From an uncultured Bacilli bacterium (GTDB taxonomy: Bacteria; Bacillota_I; Bacilli_A; RF39; UBA660): a stretch of DNA of 21,365 bases. Positions 1 through 8,463 of this stretch are shown here, piece after piece (the first letter of the stretch is position 1; every line of letters starts with the position of its first letter). The DNA lies in assembly GCA_934101625.1 (NCBI GenBank), contig CAKORV010000019.1, forward strand, positions 1 to 21,365. The letters are read 5' to 3'. A model generated the notes under the pieces. That model had not been told where the DNA came from. It saw only the letters and a program-made list of their open reading frames with translations, and searched no databases. The position numbers and the translations under genes were made by a program.

Positions 1-1443
1 GCGTATAGTGTACCAATAAAATCAAAAGAAAAACAAACATATAAAGTAGAACTAATATATAAAGAAACAGAAGAAGACCAGTCTGTTGATATGGGAAAAA
101 TACTAAGTGGAATATTAGGAATACAAGTAGGAACAAAAGATCCAAACCTATTTACAGCAAGTGTAGTAGTAATAAATGGAAGTAGTGATACAAATAGTAA
201 AGAAGTATATAAAGGTAATGATGTAACATTCACAATAACACCAAATGAAGGTTATACATTAGAAAATGCTAGTATAAACTGTTCAAATGGAACACTTTCA
301 AATAATCTCTTAACAATATCAAATGTACAAAGTGATATTACTTGTACAATAACACTTGGAGAAGATAGTCCTTATAAAAAGGGAACACTTGCTTATCAGA
401 TATTACAAGATAATCCTACAGTCAAAACAAGAACTAATTTTAGTGTAACAAATACCGAGACTACAACAGGAACAATATATGTACAAAGTAGTACTGCAAC
501 AAGTATGATGACAGAAGATATAGATGAAGATGGAATAGGAGAAGATACTTACTATTTTTCTGGAAATCACGAAAAAAATTGGGTAAAGTTTGGAGGATTC
601 TATTGGAGAATAATAAGAATAAATGAAGATGGAAGTGTAAGAATTCTATACTCAGGAACAAATCATAACACGACATCTGGTTATATAGGAACATCAGCAT
701 ATAATAGTTCAGGTAATAATCCAATGTATGTAGGATATATGTATGGAACAAGTGGCTCGTTAACAAATAATAGAAAAAACACTAATAATAGTACAATCAA
801 AACAACAATAGATACATGGTATAAAAATAATTTACTAACTAATTATGATAAATATATAAATAAAACTGCAATATATTGTAATGATAGAAGTACTCAAAAT
901 AATAGTTATTCAACATCAAGTAGTTTTGATTATGGTGTTAGAGAAAGATTGACAATTGAAAATAATACTCCAAGTCCAACCTATAAATGTGGAGGAGATG
1001 GCAATGGTGGATTATTCGAGACAACACAAGCAATAGAAGATAAGTTTAGTGCAAGTACAACTAATGGAGGAAATGGACAACTTAAATATCCAATTGCTTT
1101 AATGACAGCAGATGAAGTGTCTTTTGCAGGAGGATTAACTTTTAATGGTTTAAAATCACCATATACATGGTATTACAGTAATAGTTCAGGAAAATATATT
1201 ATTGGTAGGACAGGATATTCATATATAATGTCACCAGGATTTTGGAATGGTACAAGTTCAACTGTCCATAATGTTGCTGGAGATGACGGACATTTTGCAA
1301 ATAGTTGGAGTGTTACTTCATCTGTTAATGTCAGACCAGTCATCTCTCTAAAAGCCTGTGTCAAATATTCAAGTGGCGATGGAAGCAGTAGTAATCCATA
1401 TCAAGTAACAATCGATAGTGCTTGTGAAACTGCAGAAAATTAA
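1..1443 (+). CDS. Surface-type protein, 5' end outside window (partial)
   Basis: The reading frame is open from base 1, so the true start lies upstream; an internal ATG at 91 has no convincing ribosome site. Visible codons 51-120 form an InlB-repeat/Big-like beta domain (pattern TFTITPNEGYTLENA, then C, ending in DITCTITL). From about codon 170 there is a second domain with FGGFYWRIIRI, then YVGYMYG, STIKTTIDTWYKNN, YPIALMTADEVSFAGG, YIMSPGFW and VNVRPVISLKACV. This pattern is common in large secreted or pilus-associated proteins of uncultured gut Firmicutes and resembles proteins labelled DUF6273; that label is from memory. Paired cysteines (INCSNG/DITC, YCNDRS/YKCGG, KACV/DSACE) suggest disulfides and extracellular location. 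There is no LPXTG motif or C-terminal membrane helix, so anchoring would have to be N-terminal. A terminator follows 15 bases after the stop. Confidence 0.75.
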   Translation, partial: AYSVPIKSKEKQTYKVELIYKETEEDQSVDMGKILSGILGIQVGTKDPNLFTASVVVINGSSDTNSKEVYKGNDVTFTITPNEGYTLENASINCSNGTLSNNLLTISNVQSDITCTITLGEDSPYKKGTLAYQILQDNPTVKTRTNFSVTNTETTTGTIYVQSSTATSMMTEDIDEDGIGEDTYYFSGNHEKNWVKFGGFYWRIIRINEDGSVRILYSGTNHNTTSGYIGTSAYNSSGNNPMYVGYMYGTSGSLTNNRKNTNNSTIKTTIDTWYKNNLLTNYDKYINKTAIYCNDRSTQNNSYSTSSSFDYGVRERLTIENNTPSPTYKCGGDGNGGLFETTQAIEDKFSASTTNGGNGQLKYPIALMTADEVSFAGGLTFNGLKSPYTWYYSNSSGKYIIGRTGYSYIMSPGFWNGTSSTVHNVAGDDGHFANSWSVTSSVNVRPVISLKACVKYSSGDGSSSNPYQVTIDSACETAEN

Positions 1444-1457
1444 AATGTAATTAATTT

Positions 1458-1488
1458 AGTACAATCAGATTGACTGGTTGTACTTTTT
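1458..1488 (+). terminator. Intrinsic terminator of the surface-protein gene
   Basis: An 11-bp stem (1458-1468 with 1474-1484, one G.U pair), a 5-base loop and a T5 tract. The loop and right arm also carry the -35 box of the next promoter. Confidence 0.85.
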
Positions 1489-1498
1489 ATGATATAAT
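1470..1498 (+). promoter_or_regulatory. Sigma-A-type promoter for the 1521-3688 operon
   Basis: TTGACT at 1470-1475, a 17-bp spacer, and TATAAT at 1493-1498. It overlaps the terminator hairpin of the preceding gene. The predicted transcript starts near 1505, giving a leader of about 15 bases. Confidence 0.8.
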
Positions 1499-1520
1499 TT
1501 GTTTGCTAATGGGGGCTAAT

Positions 1521-2777
1521 ATGAAAAATGAAAATAATGAAGTAACTATATTATCTGAAGAAAGTATTAATAATATATACAATATGCTTAATTCCAACTT
1601 ATCTGAATCAGAAAAATTAATAAGACTTCGTTCAGCATGTAAGAGATTAAGTATTATAGCTGATAGTTTAATTTACTATCACATTGAATTAAAAGATACT
1701 GAAACTATAATGAAACTATTATCTATATATAAATATTTTGAAAATAAAATTTATAAAGTTTACTTTATCAAAAAAGATGACATTTATAAGTGTACAAGTG
1801 AACAAATAAAAGAAAGAATAGTTAAAATAAATATCTTAAATGATATCATGAATTCAGATATGTCTGACTATAACAAAGTAGAAAAATTCTTAGAACTTTT
1901 TAATAGTGTAGAAGAATTTAGAAAATCATATTCTTTATTTCATAAATATGGATTAGAAAACGATAAATTAAAATTAGGAATAGATGCAATAAAATGTTAT
2001 AAATCTATATATGCTAAGTTAAAAGAATATGAAGAACAAGGTATAGTAAGTAAAGTTAAATACGTAATGAATAAGTATGGTTACTATCAAAATTATGAAT
2101 ATGCAAGATTTATAGTTATTGGTTATATTAATTATAAGGATAGTCAAAACTTAACTAAATTCTTAAATAAATACGGTATAAACAAAGATATATTTGATTA
2201 TTGTATTAAAACTATTGAAGAACTTGATGTTGATTTATATAAAACGTATATGGAAAAGAAAACAATTAATATGGAAAAAAGATATTTTAATAATAAAATA
2301 ACTATTCATAAGCTAGCTATTGGTATAAGAACAGGAAAATTACCTAATGGTTCTGAATTTAATATGATTGAATTTATTAAAAGAATACCTTTTAAAAGAA
2401 GTGACAGATTTCTTTTTACAATAAATGATTTCATGAAAAGAAATAATCCTGATGATCAAAATATAATAATAAATTATATACTTCAAAATAAAATGCAAAA
2501 ACCAGGATATTTTAAAGAATTAAACTTTTCAGAATTATATAATGGAGTAACTACTATAAATGGTGAAAAATTTACAAATAAGGATATTAAATTAATATTT
2601 GAATATATGAGACTTAATGAAATACCTTTCTTAAAGAAAACATATGCATTAATTAAAGTAAAATATTTAAATGGGAAAATAACTGAAGAGAGTATTCAAA
2701 AACAAAAAGAAGAATTATCAAAAATAGAAAATACTGAATATGCATTTATTATTCCTAGTTTAAAGAGAAATAATTAA
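1521..2777 (+). CDS. Unknown 418-residue helical protein
   Basis: I do not recognise this family. The ATG at 1521 is chosen because GGGGG (1511-1515) lies five bases before it; in-frame ATGs at 1470 and 1509 sit inside the terminator/promoter and lack a ribosome site. The protein is Lys/Glu/Ile/Tyr-rich and looks mostly alpha-helical, with no signal peptide, membrane helix or cysteine cluster, so it is probably cytoplasmic. Residues about 10-170 look like helical repeats (LSESEKLIRLRSACKRL, MSDYNKVEKFLELFNSV). The second half has an IPFKRSDRFLFTINDFMKR stretch. It is the first gene of a two-gene operon: the next gene starts 14 bases after its stop with its own strong ribosome site, which suggests a shared task. 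No function is assigned. Confidence 0.8.
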   Translation: MKNENNEVTILSEESINNIYNMLNSNLSESEKLIRLRSACKRLSIIADSLIYYHIELKDTETIMKLLSIYKYFENKIYKVYFIKKDDIYKCTSEQIKERIVKINILNDIMNSDMSDYNKVEKFLELFNSVEEFRKSYSLFHKYGLENDKLKLGIDAIKCYKSIYAKLKEYEEQGIVSKVKYVMNKYGYYQNYEYARFIVIGYINYKDSQNLTKFLNKYGINKDIFDYCIKTIEELDVDLYKTYMEKKTINMEKRYFNNKITIHKLAIGIRTGKLPNGSEFNMIEFIKRIPFKRSDRFLFTINDFMKRNNPDDQNIIINYILQNKMQKPGYFKELNFSELYNGVTTINGEKFTNKDIKLIFEYMRLNEIPFLKKTYALIKVKYLNGKITEESIQKQKEELSKIENTEYAFIIPSLKRNN

Positions 2778-2791
2778 TAAGGAGAAATTTA

Positions 2792-3688
2792 ATGCAAGAT
2801 ATTTTAAATAAATGTTATGAATTTTTTATTAAAAGTAATTTTACAAATAAAGATAAAAATGAAGAAGCTTTTTATGAACTATATAAAATTATTACAAACA
2901 GATATGATTTGTCTATAAATCCTGATTTAAAGAATGATTTGAGAATTTTTTCTGACTTTTTTGATACATCTGGTGCATTAGGAACTAGATCTGAAATTTA
3001 CTCTCCTTCATTCGGTCGTATTGATAGATTAAAAGCAGGATTTGAAAGGAGAGAAAAAGTATCATTCGAATGGTTTAATGCTTCTTGTAATTTTGTAAAG
3101 AACTCTGAATTTATATATTCAATAAAAAGAACAAGCAACATTTTTTGTAAAGTATACCTATCAATAAAACCAGAGAAATATATTAAAGTTATGGTAATAC
3201 TTCAAAAATTTATAGATAAACTTTATGCTAAATATCCTAATGAAGAAATTGGAGGGTGTAAATTTAGAAGGGTACCTGCGAATGATGCGATTGTTATAAG
3301 ATTTGCATGTAAAGAACATTATGAAGAATTTTTAAAATTCTTAGATGAAAATTCTGAAATACAAAAATCGTTTGATGTACCTAATTTATTTATTCCGCGT
3401 GATGATCATGGATTATCAATTTTACCTGATCAAAATAGTTCCTATAATTTTTTCGTTACAAAAATGATATGGGATTATATGACAGTTTGTAAAGAAAGAA
3501 AAGTTAATGTTTCAGTGAAAGGACTTTGCAACTTTATAGCTAAATATAATTGCTTAACACCAGAAATAATTGATAAATGTAATGAAAGTGATATAGAAGA
3601 ATTTAAAAATATATTAATTGGAAAATTGTCTTCTATACCTGATTCAGAATTACTTCAATTTATGAATAAAAGAGGAAAAGGTATGTAA
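2792..3688 (+). CDS. Unknown protein, faintly HopA1-effector-like
   Basis: A 298-residue cytoplasmic protein; AAGGAG (2779-2784) sits seven bases before the ATG. Residues about 105-235 run as FCKVYLSIKPE, a helix, GGCKFRRVP, NDAIVIRF, a helix EEFLKFLDE, PNLFIPRDDHGLSILPD, then NFFVTKMIW. This order (beta strand with 'SIKPE', helix, 'K' strand, 'DAxVI' strand, helix, Gly-containing loop) resembles the HopA1 effector-like family, whose members include plant-pathogen effectors and lyase-like components of some lanthipeptide clusters. The resemblance is by eye and from memory, and therefore weak. No lanthipeptide precursor, kinase or other modification enzyme is visible beside it. It is co-transcribed with the unknown helical protein upstream and followed by a terminator. 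Confidence 0.75.
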   Translation: MQDILNKCYEFFIKSNFTNKDKNEEAFYELYKIITNRYDLSINPDLKNDLRIFSDFFDTSGALGTRSEIYSPSFGRIDRLKAGFERREKVSFEWFNASCNFVKNSEFIYSIKRTSNIFCKVYLSIKPEKYIKVMVILQKFIDKLYAKYPNEEIGGCKFRRVPANDAIVIRFACKEHYEEFLKFLDENSEIQKSFDVPNLFIPRDDHGLSILPDQNSSYNFFVTKMIWDYMTVCKERKVNVSVKGLCNFIAKYNCLTPEIIDKCNESDIEEFKNILIGKLSSIPDSELLQFMNKRGKGM

Positions 3689-3693
3689 GAATT

Positions 3694-3740
3694 AAGAGAC
3701 TGATGAGAATTAAATAATTTTCTGACAAAGTCTTTTTTTT
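3694..3740 (+). terminator. Intrinsic terminator, two stacked stems
   Basis: The outer stem is AAGAGACT (3694-3701) with AGTCTTTT (3729-3736). An inner stem, GAGAATT with AATTTTC around an AAAT loop, and a run of T to 3740 complete it. Confidence 0.75.
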
Positions 3741-3777
3741 ATAGATAAATATCAAAAGAAAAAATACAAACATTTTA

Positions 3778-3806
3778 TTGCTATTTTCTTTTTGTTATGG
3801 TATTAT
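3778..3806 (+). promoter_or_regulatory. Promoter of the SNF2 helicase gene
   Basis: TTGCTA (3778-3783), 17 bp, TATTAT (3801-3806). A start near 3813 would leave only about 12 bases before the ATG at 3825, still including the GAGGTGA ribosome site. Confidence 0.6.
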
Positions 3807-3824
3807 ATTATGAGAGGTGAAAAT

Positions 3825-6800
3825 ATGAATTTTTCTAATAATACGGATTTATATAAAAAACATTTACCTGAAATACAAAGAATATTTAATTATTCTGATA
3901 TTTTAAGGGGACAAATAATTAATGAAAGATCTATTAGCTATTTAAAAAGTGATAATGTAATTATAGGGGGAAGAAAATATAAAGATCATTTTTTTAATGT
4001 AGAATCTGAATCATTTTATGATGAAACTTATAGTATAGTTATAAGAACAAGTGAAATGGGTAAACTTTCTAATGCAACATGTGATTGTTACCAATTTGAA
4101 AAAACTCATTCATGTAAACATATAATAGCCTGTCTAAAAAATTATGCTGATGTAATATTTGAAGAAGAATTTAACCTAGAAGATATATCCAAATCAATAT
4201 TAGAAAAATTTACTACAAATGATTCATTGAATATCAAAAAAGAAGTGTTTTTAGAATTAGAAGTTGAATCAATTCTTCATAATAATTATTATGGTTCATT
4301 CTATGTATTTGATATAAAACTTAAAATAGGTAATGATAAAATGTACAATTACAAAACACATCAAAGATCATTTATAAATGTATTTAAAACACAAGAAGGA
4401 GTATGTGTTTTTGGTAAAGAATTTACATATTCTCCAAATACTTGTTACTTTAGTCCCAAAAATGAAAAATTAATAAATTATATAAATAGATATATTCCGA
4501 ACTTAAATTCAAGATCATTTATTGATAGTGATTCATTTAAAGAATTACTAGATTTCCTATTTGAAAACAAAATAGAATTTAAACTAGATAATCACTTAAT
4601 AACTGAAGTTATAACTGAATTTCCATTTAAAACATACATAAAAGAAATAGAAGAAGATAAATATGAATTATCTTTAGATGCAACAGAAATACTACCAATT
4701 GGTGACTTAACAGACTACATATTCACTAATGGAAACATATATAAATTAGATAAAAACACAAAACAACTATTATATGAAATGTTTAGTAGAAAAACAGAAA
4801 AATTAATTATTAAGAAAAAAGATTTAAATACTTTTTCAAAAGGAATATTACCTATAATAAAAAAGAGTTTAACAGTAGATGATAAAATAAAAGATAAAAT
4901 AACTATAATAGATAAACCAGATACATCCTTATATTTTGATTTAAAGAAAAATGAAGTAAGCCTAGAAATTAAATTTGATTATGGTAAAGAAGTATTAGAT
5001 TACTTTGATAAGAATGATGACATATTAAGAGATATGCCTTATGAAAATGAGGTAATAAATGATGTAGTTAAATATGGTTTTAACATAGAAAAAAATAAAC
5101 TAGTAATGAATGACTTAGAAAGCGAAGTAAATTTAATTGAATATGGACTAGGTGAATTAGCAAATAAATATAAAATATTTACTACAGAGAACTTCAAAAA
5201 AGTTAATTTAAAAAAGAAAACTAATATATCTAGTACTTTCTCAATTGGACAAGATAACATATTAAGTTATAACTTTGATATGGATGGTATTGATAATAAA
5301 GAAATAGTTAAGATACTTAAAAGTATTAAAGATAAGAAAAAATATTATAGATTAAAAGATGGAAGTATAGTAAATTTGGATGATGAAAACTTAAATGAAT
5401 TAAATAACTTAATTGAAGACATGGAATTTACTGATGAAGAAATAATTAATGGTAAAGGTTCAATACAAAAATACCGTGCGATATATTTAGATAGTGTTAG
5501 AAATACTAAATATCACATAGTTAAAACAGATAACTTATTTACTAACTTTGTAGACAATTTTTATAAATTTAAAGATAAAAACATTAATCTAACAAAAGAA
5601 GACTTAAGTATCCTAAGAGATTATCAAATAACTGGTGTAAAATGGCTTTATAACCTAGACAAAACTGGCTTTGGAGGAATACTAGCTGATGAAATGGGAC
5701 TAGGTAAGACAATACAAGTAATCTATTACATAAAAGAAATACTTAAGGAAAACAAAGATGCAAAATTTCTTATAGTAGTACCTACATCACTTGTTTATAA
5801 CTGGGAACATGAATTTAATACATTTGGTAGTGAGATAAAAATTAAACTAATGGTAGGAAACAGACTAAAAAGAAAAGAATTGCAAGATAATATCAATGAT
5901 ACAAATGTAATAATAACAACATATGGTTTAATAAGAGAAGATGAAGAATATTACATTGAACAAAATTATCATGGAATAATACTAGATGAAGCACAAAATA
6001 TAAAAAATGCTTTCGCAGGTATAACACGTGCAGTAAAAAATATAAAGTCAGATGTAAAATTTGCATTAACTGGAACACCAATTGAAAATAGTGCACTAGA
6101 ATTATGGAGTATATTTGATTTTATAATGCCAGGTTACTTATCAAGTTATCAAAGATTTAACGGTAAATATAAAATAAATAATGAAACGGAAGAAGCAAAT
6201 GTCTTAATTGAAGGTTTAAGTAATCAAATTAATCCATTTATACTAAGAAGAAAGAAAACTGATGTTGTAAAAGAATTACCTGAAAAAATAGAAAACAACA
6301 TATTTATTGATTTATCAGATACTCAAAAGAAACTATATGTAACTGAACTTAATAATGTAAAAAAGAAAATGGAAGAAACAATAAACGAAGAAGGAATGTC
6401 TAAAGCAAGATTTCTAATATTACAATTATTAACTAAATTAAGACAAATATGTATAGATCCAAAAATAATTTATGATGATTATAATGGTGGTAGTAACAAG
6501 ATAGATAGATTATTAACTATCATAGACGAATCTATTAAAAATGGTCACAAAGTATTAATATTTACGTCTTTTAGAACAGCACTAAATATAGTAAAAAATA
6601 AACTTGATGAAAATGAAATAGAAAGTTATGTGATAGATGGTTCTGTTGATTCTAAAACTAGAATGGAAAGAGTAGATAAGTTTAATAATGAAAATGGTAA
6701 GGTAAAAGTATTTCTAATAATGCTTAAAAGTGGTGGAACTGGACTAAATTTAGTAGGAGCCGATGTAGTAATTCACTTAGACTTATGGTGGAATCCACAA

Positions 6801-7031
6801 GCTGAAAATCAAGCAACTGACCGTGCTCATAGAATTGGACAAAAAAATATAGTTGAAGTAATAAGATTAATATCTAAAGGAACCATTGAAGAAAAAGTAT
6901 TAGAACTTCAAAATAAGAAAAAAGAACTTAGTGACAAATTAATTGATGGAACAAGAAGAGATGAAAATATAATATCAACACTTAGTGAAGAAGATATTAA
7001 GAACCTACTATCATATGAAAACAAAGAATAG
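3825..7031 (+). CDS. SNF2-family DEAD/H helicase with SWIM zinc finger
   Basis: A 1068-residue ATP-dependent DNA translocase. The ATG at 3825 is preferred because GAGGTGA (3814-3820) precedes it; a TTG at 3792 and an ATG at 3810 are also in frame. A SWIM zinc-binding motif lies near the N-terminus (C86, C88, C97, H99). The SNF2 ATPase core carries Walker A DEMGLGKT (622-629), DEAQ (721-724), LTGTPIENS, and motif VI as QATDRAHRIGQ (996-1006). All core motifs are intact and the length is normal for Firmicutes SWIM-SNF2 proteins (HepA/YwqA type). Their precise role is poorly known; they are generally linked to transcription recycling or nucleoprotein remodelling. The middle region (about 130-600) matches the usual lineage-variable SNF2-associated segment. 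The gene has its own promoter and no obvious terminator. Confidence 0.95.
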   Translation: MNFSNNTDLYKKHLPEIQRIFNYSDILRGQIINERSISYLKSDNVIIGGRKYKDHFFNVESESFYDETYSIVIRTSEMGKLSNATCDCYQFEKTHSCKHIIACLKNYADVIFEEEFNLEDISKSILEKFTTNDSLNIKKEVFLELEVESILHNNYYGSFYVFDIKLKIGNDKMYNYKTHQRSFINVFKTQEGVCVFGKEFTYSPNTCYFSPKNEKLINYINRYIPNLNSRSFIDSDSFKELLDFLFENKIEFKLDNHLITEVITEFPFKTYIKEIEEDKYELSLDATEILPIGDLTDYIFTNGNIYKLDKNTKQLLYEMFSRKTEKLIIKKKDLNTFSKGILPIIKKSLTVDDKIKDKITIIDKPDTSLYFDLKKNEVSLEIKFDYGKEVLDYFDKNDDILRDMPYENEVINDVVKYGFNIEKNKLVMNDLESEVNLIEYGLGELANKYKIFTTENFKKVNLKKKTNISSTFSIGQDNILSYNFDMDGIDNKEIVKILKSIKDKKKYYRLKDGSIVNLDDENLNELNNLIEDMEFTDEEIINGKGSIQKYRAIYLDSVRNTKYHIVKTDNLFTNFVDNFYKFKDKNINLTKEDLSILRDYQITGVKWLYNLDKTGFGGILADEMGLGKTIQVIYYIKEILKENKDAKFLIVVPTSLVYNWEHEFNTFGSEIKIKLMVGNRLKRKELQDNINDTNVIITTYGLIREDEEYYIEQNYHGIILDEAQNIKNAFAGITRAVKNIKSDVKFALTGTPIENSALELWSIFDFIMPGYLSSYQRFNGKYKINNETEEANVLIEGLSNQINPFILRRKKTDVVKELPEKIENNIFIDLSDTQKKLYVTELNNVKKKMEETINEEGMSKARFLILQLLTKLRQICIDPKIIYDDYNGGSNKIDRLLTIIDESIKNGHKVLIFTSFRTALNIVKNKLDENEIESYVIDGSVDSKTRMERVDKFNNENGKVKVFLIMLKSGGTGLNLVGADVVIHLDLWWNPQAENQATDRAHRIGQKNIVEVIRLISKGTIEEKVLELQNKKKELSDKLIDGTRRDENIISTLSEEDIKNLLSYENKE

Positions 7032-7057
7032 ACTTTTATACATTAAAATGTTATTAT
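7029..7057 (+). promoter_or_regulatory. Promoter starting in the SNF2 stop codon
   Basis: TAGACT (7029-7034) includes the TAG stop of the helicase gene. It is followed by 17 bp and TATTAT (7052-7057). Initiation near 7064 favours the downstream start at 7085. Confidence 0.55.
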
Positions 7058-7084
7058 ATAACACAAATGGAGATGAAAAGTTTT

Positions 7085-7774
7085 ATGGATACAAAAAAAT
7101 GTAAAGATTATTATGGACAAGAATTGAAAATAGGAGATAGAGTTATTCCAATAATTTCAGAAGCCTTAGTAGTAGGAATAAAAGGGATAATAACTAATAT
7201 TGAATATCATAATGGTAGTTCGTACATAACTATATCTGATGAAAAACAGAATGTAATCATTAAAAATGTTAACTCAGAATATTATAGTACATTTGAAAGA
7301 TATAATTCCCATAATCAAAAAGCAGTGTACGACATGCTATTTTGCAACAAAAGAATAGGAATAATAGACTATTTACCGTTAACAAATAAAACTGATGAAA
7401 ATTATAAATTACCAGACACAACAAAAATGGTAATAATAAAAGCAAGACATTTAGTAAAAAAATTATTTGGAGAAGAAAGTTATTCAGAAACTAAAATATA
7501 TGTATTATATGTCGACAATGAATTCTGTACATATTTTGATAAAAAAGAAAATAGAAAATACTTATACATGGTTGATATAGAATCATATGGTTTATCTGCA
7601 GAAAACTTTAAAGCAGTAAAAGATGTTAATGAATTGGAAAAATTAACTAAATCTATAATAACATACTTTAAAAATTCTGACTTAACAAACGTAAATAATG
7701 ATAAAGAAATAGGTTCTAACCTAGAAGGAATGATATTTGAAAGAAAATTAGTTCATAAAATAAAAGAATCATAA
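7085..7774 (+). CDS. Unknown 229-residue protein with SH3-like N-terminus
   Basis: I do not recognise a family. The ATG at 7085 is chosen because GGAG (7069-7072) can act as a rather distant ribosome site. The in-frame ATG at 7067 would lie within about three bases of the predicted transcript start and would have to be leaderless; it adds six residues. Residues about 10-60 (GQELKIGDRVIPI, VVGIKGIITNIEY, SSYITISDE) look like a small beta-barrel of the SH3/KOW type. A second alpha/beta part follows, with KIYVLYVDNEFCTYFDK and RKYLYMVDIESYGL. There is no signal peptide or membrane helix. No terminator is evident before the next promoter at 7807. Confidence 0.7.
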   Translation: MDTKKCKDYYGQELKIGDRVIPIISEALVVGIKGIITNIEYHNGSSYITISDEKQNVIIKNVNSEYYSTFERYNSHNQKAVYDMLFCNKRIGIIDYLPLTNKTDENYKLPDTTKMVIIKARHLVKKLFGEESYSETKIYVLYVDNEFCTYFDKKENRKYLYMVDIESYGLSAENFKAVKDVNELEKLTKSIITYFKNSDLTNVNNDKEIGSNLEGMIFERKLVHKIKES

Positions 7775-7806
7775 GATAGAAACAAAATTGTTTAAGATAG
7801 TAAATT

Positions 7807-7835
7807 TTGACAAAATGTATTTTATGTGATACAAT
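7807..7835 (+). promoter_or_regulatory. Near-consensus extended -10 promoter
   Basis: TTGACA (7807-7812), 17-bp spacer, and TGATACAAT with the -10 box at 7830-7835. It is one of the strongest-looking promoters in the window. Confidence 0.8.
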
Positions 7836-7859
7836 ATATGCAGAAATGGGGGAAGAATA

Positions 7860-8360
7860 ATGAATAGAATGTATGATGAAAAGGGTATGTTAAAGCCAGA
7901 ATGGGAGTTGACCGAATCAGAAAAAAGAAATATGTTGAAACCTGATTTTTGTGTGAATAATCCGCATATAAATGATATGGCGATGGAAAATGATTTCATA
8001 ATAAAAGAGACTTATGTTGGTATAATGAGTAAAACATATTACAGACCATATTATTCTGAAGGAAAAATTCTTTATAAAGGTATAGATGGTAAAGATTATC
8101 CAGACATGGCATCATTAGAACAAGCTGATAAATTATATTTGAAAAGACAACTTGAAAGTTTACAAACTTCTATAAAAGAATATTATGATGCACTATTAAG
8201 AAGGGTTGAAGAGTATTTACCTATTTCACAAAAAAGATTAGCACCAGAACTAACTAGAAAGTATATGCATAAAGTAATAAAAGAATATGTATCTGGATTA
8301 GCAACTAATCAAAGTGATAAAATAACTGAAGATACACTTCAAACTTTAATTAAAAAATAA
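7860..8360 (+). CDS. Unknown 166-residue cytoplasmic protein
   Basis: Not recognised. The start is clear, with GGGGGAAG at 7848-7855 and the ATG at 7860. The N-terminal half (1-95) contains short aromatic motifs such as MLKPEWELTE, TYYRPYYSEGK and GIDGKDYPDMAS. The C-terminal half (about 98-166) is predicted to be helical (QADKLYLKRQLESLQTSIKEY, then RRVEEYLPISQKRLAPEL). There is no signal peptide or membrane segment. It is a single-gene unit with a near-consensus promoter and a perfect terminator, so it is probably well expressed. Confidence 0.75.
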   Translation: MNRMYDEKGMLKPEWELTESEKRNMLKPDFCVNNPHINDMAMENDFIIKETYVGIMSKTYYRPYYSEGKILYKGIDGKDYPDMASLEQADKLYLKRQLESLQTSIKEYYDALLRRVEEYLPISQKRLAPELTRKYMHKVIKEYVSGLATNQSDKITEDTLQTLIKK

Positions 8361-8375
8361 ATGGAACATAAATAG

Positions 8376-8405
8376 TCATAAGATATGCAAATCTTATGAT
8401 TTTTT
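8376..8405 (+). terminator. Intrinsic terminator
   Basis: A perfect 9-bp stem, TCATAAGAT with ATCTTATGA, around a 6-base loop, followed by T6. Confidence 0.9.
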
Positions 8406-8411
8406 GTAAAC

Positions 8412-8440
8412 TTTACTTTTACATGAATTTATGCTATTAT
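8412..8440 (+). promoter_or_regulatory. Promoter of the interrupted gene
   Basis: TTTACT (8412-8417), 17 bp, then TGCTATTAT with the -10 at 8435-8440. A strong GGAGGA follows at 8452-8457. Confidence 0.65.
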
Positions 8441-8463
8441 ATGTCCCACTTGGAGGAATACAA

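Noticed and set aside
461..766. Minus-strand reading frames opposite the surface protein and other large genes
   Set aside because: Leucine/phenylalanine/histidine-rich translations without ribosome sites, mirroring AT-rich genes on the other strand.
1470..1520. Start of the helical-protein gene at the ATG at 1470 or 1509
   Set aside because: The first lies in the terminator/-35 box and the second has no ribosome site; GGGGG places the start at 1521.
2792..3688. Lanthipeptide biosynthetic cluster around the HopA1-like protein
   Set aside because: No precursor peptide, kinase, cyclase, decarboxylase or transporter is found nearby.
3825..7031. SNF2 helicase as part of a phage-defence system (DISARM, Druantia, Zorya)
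   Set aside because: No methylase, nuclease, DUF1998, phospholipase-D or Zor-type membrane partner is visible, and the SWIM-SNF2 layout is the common chromosomal Firmicutes type.
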